DNA of 15,540 nucleotides, taken from assembly GCA_016872875.1 (NCBI GenBank), contig VGYW01000186.1, positions 1-15,540 of the forward strand, in the 5' to 3' direction. The stretch is from Planctomycetota bacterium (GTDB lineage Bacteria; Planctomycetota; PUPC01; DSUN01). Both the position numbers and the translations under genes were made by a program. This document shows positions 8,801 through 13,519 of the stretch, one piece after another; within the stretch, counting starts at the first letter, position 1, and each line of letters starts with the position of its first letter. A model generated the notes under the pieces. That model made no database searches, was not told the DNA's origin, and saw nothing but the letters and a program-made list of their open reading frames with translations.

Positions 8801-11800
8801 TCTTCTACCCCAGCCGCGTCGTTGCCCTCGACGGCCTGACGGGCGGCCTGCGCTGGGAGCGGGAGCTCGGCTTCGAGTGCCGCGAGTGGCGGGTCTGTGG
8901 CGAGAACCTCGCCCTGGCGAGGCCGAAGCACGGGCGCGACGTGGCCATCGTGCGCCTGGCCACGGGCGAGCTGGTCTGGAGCCGGAGCTTCGGGGACTTG
9001 TTCGGCCGAGCCCACTTCTCCCTGGACGCCTTCGCGTGGGACGGCGCGGCGCTCCACCTGCTGGCGAGCAGGTTCTCCGCCCGGCAGGATGGGCCGGCCG
9101 ACATCCTTGTAAGGGCAACCGACGGGGTGATCATCGGCGCCAAGCCCTTCCCCCGCGAGGGAGACAAGTGGCCCCTCCTCCTCACGCCCGGCCAGACCTC
9201 CACACTGCTGATCACACAGGACAAGGTGCTCCAGGAGTATTCACTCAATGACGGCTCGCTGCGGACGTACCAGGTCGACCTGAAGTACCTGGAGCCGCGC
9301 CGGATACAGCGCCTCGTGGCCGACGAGCGCTGGGTGCAGCTCTACTGGGACAAGGGCTACGACGCGGAGCCTGACAAGCACTGGCTCGTGCGCCGCGGGG
9401 CGGCCGAACCCGTCATCCGCAGGAAGGCCTGGGGCGAGCGCAAGGGCGACACCCTCTTCGAGTCGGCCGACAACTCGGGCCTCCTCACCGCCTTCGACCT
9501 CGCCACGCGCAAGGAGACGGCCTACCGCCTTCCACTACTGCCCGACGCCGGCTCGCCGGGCAACGTCGTGTCCCATCACGTCGCGGGCGAGCGCCTCTTC
9601 GTCGCCGCGGCCTGCCAAGTCACGCGCCCCGCAACCGCACGCCTGCCGGCGGTGCAGCAGCTCACCATTCGGGTGGACGCCTTCAACCGCGCGGACGGCG
9701 CGCACCTGGAGTGCCAGCTTCTGCCCGAGCTGATAGCCCAGAGCAACCAGCTCATCTGGACTGCGGATGCGCTGCTCGTGACGGACCCCGCGGGCCTCCA
9801 TTGCTACGGCTCGGTTCCGCCGGCCGAGCGCGGAGCGCCCGTCGCTCGGGCGCGGCCCGTCCAGGTCGCCTATCGCCTCCCCAAGCCGTTGCCGCCCACC
9901 GATTCCCTCATGGCCTCCGGCGCCAAGGACGTCGTGCGGCTCGGCGACGCCCGCGGCAGCCTCCACGTGGCCCACGACGACAACAGCCTCCACCTGGCCG
10001 CACGCTACCGCGACCCCGACCCGACGCCCTGGAACGGCGAAACGAAGGGCGCCTCCGGCGACTGGCTCGAGTTGGGCATGAAAACCAACCTTGGCGCCTA
10101 TCGCTGGGCGCTCAGCCTCGACGCAACGGGCAAGCTCCGCATGCGCGGACTCGACGGCACCGCCGTCCCTCAGGGCACCCGCGCCGCCATGCGCCACGAC
10201 CCGACGCGGCAGGACTACACGTGCGAGCTGGCCCTCCCCTGGAAGGAGGTGTTGAGGCCGACCGAGGACTGGCGGCGGATCGGCCTCTGGGCCGTCGCCT
10301 GGGCCGACGCCGCGGCCGCCGGCGGCGCCCCCGTCCCCCTCTTCGCCTGGGGCCGCGACCCCGAGGACGCAACGAGCGCCGCCACCCAGGACACCCTCTA
10401 CCTCGACGCCCGCACCCGCGAGCAGGGCGACGCCATCGCCGCGGTCATCGAGGGCCTGCCCGACCTCCCCGTCTCGCTCGAGCTCTTCAAGCAGGACTCC
10501 GAGATGCGCTCGGCCTCCAAGGAGGAACTTGCCGAGCGCTACTGGGCCTTCATCGGGCGCCACCCGCAAGGGCCATCAGCGGAACGCCTGCTACTGGAGA
10601 TAGCGGCTTCCCAATTTCGGATTTCGGATTTCGGATTTCGGATTGAAAGCAGCCCCATCCTCAAGCGCGCCGCCAGCCTCGGCGTCCCAGAACCCGTCCG
10701 CCAGAGGGTCGCCTGGCAGTTCAGTTCCTACCTCTCCCAGTGGGTCTACCTCGGGCCGGGCAAGGACCTCCGCTCCGTCCTCCTTGAGTTCAACAGCGGC
10801 ATGGGCTTCGACGAGTGGGGCCACCGCGCCTACTGGGGCAAGCCCGTCGCCAACTGGATCATCCCGCCCTGCGAGCTCGGCTCCGTCGAGAGCCTTCCCG
10901 ACGCCAAGTGGCACGAGCTCCGCGTCCCGCTCTTCCTCGTCGGCCTGCACGACAAGCCGCTCTGCGGCATCAACTTCTGCCAGCAGGGCACCTCGCGCAT
11001 CGTGTGGGACCGCTCCGCCGTCGTCGCCGGCGGCAAGGAGACCGTGTTCATCGAGGACGACACGCCTCGCGGGCTGAGCCGCGGCGAGTGGGACTGGGTG
11101 GCCGACCCCCACTACAGCGGCGCGCGCGCCCACACCCACGCCCCGCCACCCCAGCACCACTTCGTGAAGTCCCACACCGCCACCGAGCTCGACGAGCCGG
11201 TCGCCGCACACCTCTCCCCGCCCCTCGACAGGCCATACCTCTCGCAGTGGGTGTGGCTCGACCCCGCGTCCCCCCCGACCACCCTGGCCATGAGCCTTCA
11301 CGACGGCCGCGGCTGGGCCTTCCGCGCCCTCTGGGGCCGAAAGGCCCTCCGAGGCCGCGCGATGGGACCGCTCCCGAAACCGGGCCAGTGGCACGAACTG
11401 CGCCTGCCCATCGACTGGACCCCCTTCTTCCCCCGCTCCATCGCCGGCATCGCCTTCAGCCACGTCGGCGGCCGCGTCCTCTGGGACCGCACGGCCGTCG
11501 TCGTGGCCGGCAAGGACCACGTCTTGATAGACGACGAGCCGCCACCCATCCGGGATTTCGGATTTCGGATTTCGGATTTCGGATTTCAATCCGCAATCCG
11601 CAATCCGCAATCCGCAATGCCCAGGCGCTCCTGGCAAAGCTGGGTGGACGGCTTCGAGGGCGGCACCCGACCAGTCCCAGGCAAAGTCGGAATGGCTATG
11701 GCCTGCGACGGCCACTCCGGCTGCCGCCGCGTCCCACACTCCCCCGACATTGACCCGGCCCAGTTCACGGTCGAGCTCTGGGTCTACCTCGACAGCTTCG

Positions 11801-13311
11801 CGCTCGGCAGCGACACCAAGCAGTGGCTCATCAACAAGAACGGCCACGCCTGGGAGGACGGCTACTTCGGGCTGGTCGTCTATCGCGACAAGCTGGTGTG
11901 CGACCTCAACATCGGCGGGGGGAAGGAGAACCGCTTCGACGCCTGGTCCGAGGAGGGCACGCTGAGGCTCAAGCAGTGGCACCACCTGGCCATGACCTAC
12001 GATGGGGCCGTGCTGAGCGTCTACCGCGACGGCGAGTTCGTGGCGGGCACCGACGTCGGCAAGGAGCGCCAGCCTGGCTACGGCTCCCTCTACTTCGCCC
12101 GCTGGGCCAACGGCCGCCAGTTCTTCGCTGGCGCCCTCGACGAGGTCAGGCTCTACCGCCGCGCGCTCACCGCCGACGAGGTTCGCGCCCGCGCCGCCTC
12201 CCCCGCCACCCTCGCGCCCGACGCCGCAGACGCCGTGGTGGGCCACTGGGGCTTCGACGCCGAAGCCGCTCCACCCGACCCCATGACCGAGTGGGTCTGG
12301 GTGGACCAGCCAGCCAAAAGCGGCAAGCGCGCGCACACGAACAAGCCTGGCGACGGCCCGCGCGGCCACGCCGCCTACGTCCTCCGCGAGCCCATCGTCG
12401 CACACCTCCCCTTCGACCGCGCCCAGGCCGTCGCCACCCTCCAGGCCCAGATTCCCCGCCTCGCGCCCGGGAGAGATGTGGGCGGGGCCTCCGCGCCCCG
12501 CGATGTAGGCGGGGCGTCTCTGCCCCGCGACCCGGGCCTCGACGAGGCCTGGCGCCTCTTCAGCGACCTGGTTCAGCTTGAGATGCCAAATCCCCAGCGG
12601 CGCATCGAGCTCAACAAATGGTTCCTCGCCACCTTCCCCGGCCATCCTAAGACCGTGGACGTCCTCGGCAACCTCCTGGACGCCTGCGCCGAGGCCGAGG
12701 AGCCCGACCCGGCCGAGAAGGTCCTCGACCTCACCAGGGAGCTCAGCCTGCCCGTCGCTACCCTCTACCACTACCACCGCAGGCACGCCCGCGTGCCGCG
12801 CGAGTTCGTCCGCTCCTGGCAGCTCATCGGCCCCTTCGCCGGGCAGGGGGACGGCTGGGGCATCGAGACCCCCTATCCGCCCGAGACCGACGCCGTGAGG
12901 CCCGACCGCGCCCTGCCCGGCCTCGCGGGAGAGGTCCGCTGGCGCCTCGCCACGTCCGAAGGCAGCTACATGAACCTCAAGGCGCTCCTGGGGAGCTTCG
13001 ACAACGCCGTCGCCTACGCCGCCGCCTGGGTCCACTCCGACCGCGAGCGCCCCGCCGTCGTCGCCGTCGGCGCCGACGACCGCGTCAAGGTCTGGCTCAA
13101 CCGCAGGCTCCTCCTCACCGGCGAGAACCTCACCCACGCCGCCGCCGGCGAGTTCATCGCACCCGCCACCCTCGCCGCCGGCTGGAACGAGCTCCTCCTG
13201 AAAGTCACCCAGGGCACCGGCGAGTGGGGCTTCTACTTCGAGCTCCTCGACCAGGCCGCCCGCAAGCCCCCCCTCGGCACCAAGCTCGCCCCCACCCCGC
13301 CCACAAGGTAG
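5866..13311 (+). CDS. giant secreted multidomain protein: TPR-like, PQQ-like propeller, CBM9-like, LamG
   Basis: The product is 2481 aa. After a repeat-encoded stretch (residues 6-30) comes a signal-peptide core (AAVLPLLVCLALSATSLA, 32-49). Residues 55-460 are helical, TPR-like. Residues about 545-1310 form a PQQ-type beta-propeller with seven clear blade motifs of the form DAATGxxxW (for example DAATGAMAW, DASDGSLLW, DVGSGRLLW). Residues about 1345-1518 resemble a CBM9/DOMON sandwich. Residues 1612-1728 and 1742-1892 are two copies of a planctomycete-style galactose-binding-like module (YLSQWV, WHELR, WDR). Residues 1925-2108 are a LamG/concanavalin-like domain (FTVELWVYLD, WHHLAMTYDG, ALDEVRLYRRALTADEV). 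The end (2309-2465) starts WQLIGPF and looks like a PA14-type or galactose-binding-like domain. I see no catalytic signature, so a scaffold, sensor or glycan-binding role is likeliest. Ten in-frame repeat stretches interrupt it at loops and linkers. Confidence 0.8.
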   Translation: MRRSPDFGFRISDFGFQSALRTPHSALRTPRAAVLPLLVCLALSATSLAGEKLRPLDQVGPEAAAPAIEWKESWQATYEANKKRWTEELKSHKQRDLALSFRLIGLLEELPRRFPGETAQRIAALGEIAERFTAAGCRERGNHYLRRIVEGFPGAPEQAVLALQKILTTTLEQRRELEDGDAWAAYALERLAALNRSGHLGDGHLCVELAWRTQFDLAMERGRLWDAALALERLEAIVGRNAWWRTQQAELLLASGRRDEAMSLLEDLQAEGVDGRVAQLLHELARERVWEGPEFSRRWALEARWESTRAAPEASVVHGLLPEAARSDGLVAAGRATQASLWAVVDREVRALPPAALAPLRELQQREAAARFRISDFGFGISIRNPKSEIRNEEALFEGWRRYPWAPQVHGALVAFAEHALRRGHAGLACRAFQDILAHSADASLKAKAKLGIELASRETAISDLGLRNADFNPQTAIRNASVILPPATSCSFALRTPHSALPTLLVAGPALLACYGASSAAPLWWRSPPSEPGEAAAAPARRPSATYVRSPGPFAPAVADGRVFTRWGLDATGQSMAGVAAFDAATGAMAWSTQGKPWWESLSPITDPAAADGRVYFLAIRATPTAVVPVWLVCLDASDGSLLWQRFLASCVLALPQGGAPRHGGEAVDLVHFGNAPLVFQGSVYCTTNLGFVARCDARDGVVEWARTYPRVRLGRNAPSVLRRQGATPIADFGLRIADLKTEIRNPKSEIRNAVVVFAPRDYTGVFALDAATGAPVWDTPFVPSQHVAGLAGGKLLAHDEEHLVAIDVGSGRLLWDRRFPDGIDGRAILTDRTDPTDRAGRQEVWLRSSSALWRLAADTGRAIERADWPTKEPIRDMALRGQSLVLLTDRLSPPIRDPKSEIRNPLELPLRRAWTLRRPAPALVVPPPGSKLADRLYLLSQDALECVARGPEGTAHWRRAVGAGLREAAPADGLLLLFYPSRVVALDGLTGGLRWERELGFECREWRVCGENLALARPKHGRDVAIVRLATGELVWSRSFGDLFGRAHFSLDAFAWDGAALHLLASRFSARQDGPADILVRATDGVIIGAKPFPREGDKWPLLLTPGQTSTLLITQDKVLQEYSLNDGSLRTYQVDLKYLEPRRIQRLVADERWVQLYWDKGYDAEPDKHWLVRRGAAEPVIRRKAWGERKGDTLFESADNSGLLTAFDLATRKETAYRLPLLPDAGSPGNVVSHHVAGERLFVAAACQVTRPATARLPAVQQLTIRVDAFNRADGAHLECQLLPELIAQSNQLIWTADALLVTDPAGLHCYGSVPPAERGAPVARARPVQVAYRLPKPLPPTDSLMASGAKDVVRLGDARGSLHVAHDDNSLHLAARYRDPDPTPWNGETKGASGDWLELGMKTNLGAYRWALSLDATGKLRMRGLDGTAVPQGTRAAMRHDPTRQDYTCELALPWKEVLRPTEDWRRIGLWAVAWADAAAAGGAPVPLFAWGRDPEDATSAATQDTLYLDARTREQGDAIAAVIEGLPDLPVSLELFKQDSEMRSASKEELAERYWAFIGRHPQGPSAERLLLEIAASQFRISDFGFRIESSPILKRAASLGVPEPVRQRVAWQFSSYLSQWVYLGPGKDLRSVLLEFNSGMGFDEWGHRAYWGKPVANWIIPPCELGSVESLPDAKWHELRVPLFLVGLHDKPLCGINFCQQGTSRIVWDRSAVVAGGKETVFIEDDTPRGLSRGEWDWVADPHYSGARAHTHAPPPQHHFVKSHTATELDEPVAAHLSPPLDRPYLSQWVWLDPASPPTTLAMSLHDGRGWAFRALWGRKALRGRAMGPLPKPGQWHELRLPIDWTPFFPRSIAGIAFSHVGGRVLWDRTAVVVAGKDHVLIDDEPPPIRDFGFRISDFGFQSAIRNPQSAMPRRSWQSWVDGFEGGTRPVPGKVGMAMACDGHSGCRRVPHSPDIDPAQFTVELWVYLDSFALGSDTKQWLINKNGHAWEDGYFGLVVYRDKLVCDLNIGGGKENRFDAWSEEGTLRLKQWHHLAMTYDGAVLSVYRDGEFVAGTDVGKERQPGYGSLYFARWANGRQFFAGALDEVRLYRRALTADEVRARAASPATLAPDAADAVVGHWGFDAEAAPPDPMTEWVWVDQPAKSGKRAHTNKPGDGPRGHAAYVLREPIVAHLPFDRAQAVATLQAQIPRLAPGRDVGGASAPRDVGGASLPRDPGLDEAWRLFSDLVQLEMPNPQRRIELNKWFLATFPGHPKTVDVLGNLLDACAEAEEPDPAEKVLDLTRELSLPVATLYHYHRRHARVPREFVRSWQLIGPFAGQGDGWGIETPYPPETDAVRPDRALPGLAGEVRWRLATSEGSYMNLKALLGSFDNAVAYAAAWVHSDRERPAVVAVGADDRVKVWLNRRLLLTGENLTHAAAGEFIAPATLAAGWNELLLKVTQGTGEWGFYFELLDQAARKPPLGTKLAPTPPTR
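5882..5952. repeat. heptad element A, inverted pair, in the signal peptide region
   Basis: The left arm at 5882-5912 is four ATTTCGG-type heptamers plus ATT (31 nt). The spacer is TCAATCTGC. The right arm at 5922-5952 is four ACTCCGC-type heptamers plus ACT (31 nt). The arms are of different subtypes, so the stem would be poor. It encodes residues 6-30 of the giant protein, between MRRSP and the hydrophobic signal core. Confidence 0.9.
6978..7041. repeat. heptad element B, near-perfect inverted pair
   Basis: Arms of 31 nt lie at 6978-7008 and 7011-7041, separated only by TC, and pair at 29 of 31 positions. Left units are ATTTCGG (one ATTTGGG); right units are AATCCGC then AATCCGA three times. 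It encodes about residues 371-392, in the TPR-like region. Confidence 0.92.
7249..7312. repeat. heptad element C1, degenerate inverted pair
   Basis: The left arm at 7249-7279 keeps the 31-nt frame (ATTTCGG, ATTTGGG, ACTTCGG, AATGCGG, ATT), then TC, then a decayed right arm from 7282 (AATCCCC, AGACCGC, AATCCGC). It is the most diverged copy and presumably the oldest. It encodes about residues 462-482, just before the propeller. Confidence 0.8.
7347..7377. repeat. heptad element C2, single right arm of the ACTCCGC subtype
   Basis: Four heptamers (three ACTCCGC and one ACTCCCC) plus ACT give exactly 31 nt, with no matching left arm beside it. It lies 34 nt after element C1. It encodes about residues 494-505. 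Confidence 0.88.
8056..8127. repeat. heptad element D, inverted pair with wider spacer
   Basis: The left arm at 8056-8086 mixes ATTGCGG and ATTTCGG units (31 nt). The spacer at 8087-8096 contains GAAGACTG. The right arm at 8097-8127 is four AATCCGA units plus AAT (31 nt). About 29 of 32 positions can pair. It encodes about residues 731-754, between propeller blade motifs DARDGVVEW and DAATGAPVW. Confidence 0.92.
8357..8392. repeat. 9-nt GATC-rich imperfect tandem repeat, about four copies
   Basis: Four 9-nt units (TGACGGATC, GGACCGATC, CGACGGATC, GGGCCGGTC) run in frame and encode LTD-RTD-PTD-RAG. The run contains the near-palindrome GGATCGG-A-CCGATCC at 8361-8375. It is unrelated in sequence to the heptad arms but lies in the same gene. 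Confidence 0.7.
8553..8583. repeat. heptad element F, single right arm of the AATCCGA subtype
   Basis: Four heptamers (AATCCGA, GATCCGA, AATCCGA, AATCCGA) plus AAT give exactly 31 nt. It is flanked on both sides by CC, which would bring an insertion to 33 nt (11 codons). It encodes about residues 896-906, in a proline-rich loop of the propeller. Confidence 0.88.
10614..10644. repeat. heptad element G, single left arm
   Basis: Four perfect ATTTCGG units plus ATT give exactly 31 nt, with no right arm. It encodes about residues 1583-1593, in the linker between a helical segment and the first galactose-binding-like module. Confidence 0.9.
11555..11618. repeat. heptad element H, inverted pair
   Basis: Arms of 31 nt lie at 11555-11585 (four ATTTCGG plus ATT) and 11588-11618 (four AATCCGC plus AAT), separated by TC. 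They pair at 27 of 31 positions. The total length of 64 nt and the TC centre are identical to element B. It encodes about residues 1897-1918, between the second galactose-binding-like module and the LamG domain. Confidence 0.92.
12475..12528. repeat. two tandem 27-nt GC-hairpin repeats
   Basis: Copy 1 (12475-12501) and copy 2 (12502-12528) share GATGT-x-GGCGGGGC at the left and GCCCCGC at the right, with a variable centre. Each copy is internally self-complementary (GCGGGGC with GCCCCGC). At 27 nt each copy adds 9 codons (RDVGGASAP, RDVGGASLP), so frame is kept. It lies in a linker after a truncated binding module. Confidence 0.85.
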
Positions 13312-13318
13312 CTCCCCG

Positions 13319-13358
13319 GCCCTGAGCAACTTGCGCCCCCCAGCCTTGATCTCAGGGC
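13319..13358. terminator. 8-bp inverted repeat after the giant gene, possible terminator or operator
   Basis: GCCCTGAG at 13319-13326 and CTCAGGGC at 13351-13358 are perfect inverted repeats with a 24-nt loop, beginning 8 nt after the stop codon. The loop also holds GCAA-C-TTGC. There is no T-run, so it is not a classical intrinsic terminator. The right arm overlaps the last base of the -35 candidate of the next promoter, so an operator role is equally possible. Confidence 0.3.
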
Positions 13359-13374
13359 ACAGATGGGGTATACT
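13346..13374 (+). promoter_or_regulatory. sigma70-like promoter for the last gene
   Basis: TTGATC at 13346-13351 (4 of 6) and TATACT at 13369-13374 (5 of 6) are separated by 17 nt. They lie in the only sizeable intergenic gap inside the window, about 145 nt before ATG 13520. A GC-rich hairpin (TCGCCCG, loop CGC, CGGGCGA) lies in the predicted leader between the promoter and the start. Confidence 0.5.
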
Positions 13375-13519
13375 CTCAGCGATGCCTGCCCCTGCCTCGC
13401 CCGCCTCTCGCTGGGGTAACGGGCCGTTGCGCTCCCCCGTCTCATATAAGTGGAAGCCTTCCAATGCCTTGCGTCGCCGTCGCCCGCGCCGGGCGAGGGC
13501 GGCGCCCGAGGGTCAGAAC

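Noticed and set aside
5866..13311. Giant gene as a pseudogene broken by repeats
   Set aside because: The frame is open across all ten repeat stretches, the domains between them are intact, and the inserts fall in loops and linkers.
10591..13464. A 957-codon open frame on the minus strand
   Set aside because: It is antisense to the LamG and binding modules of the giant gene. Its composition is skewed to Gly, Ala, Val and Glu with no motif, and it spans the terminal intergenic region.
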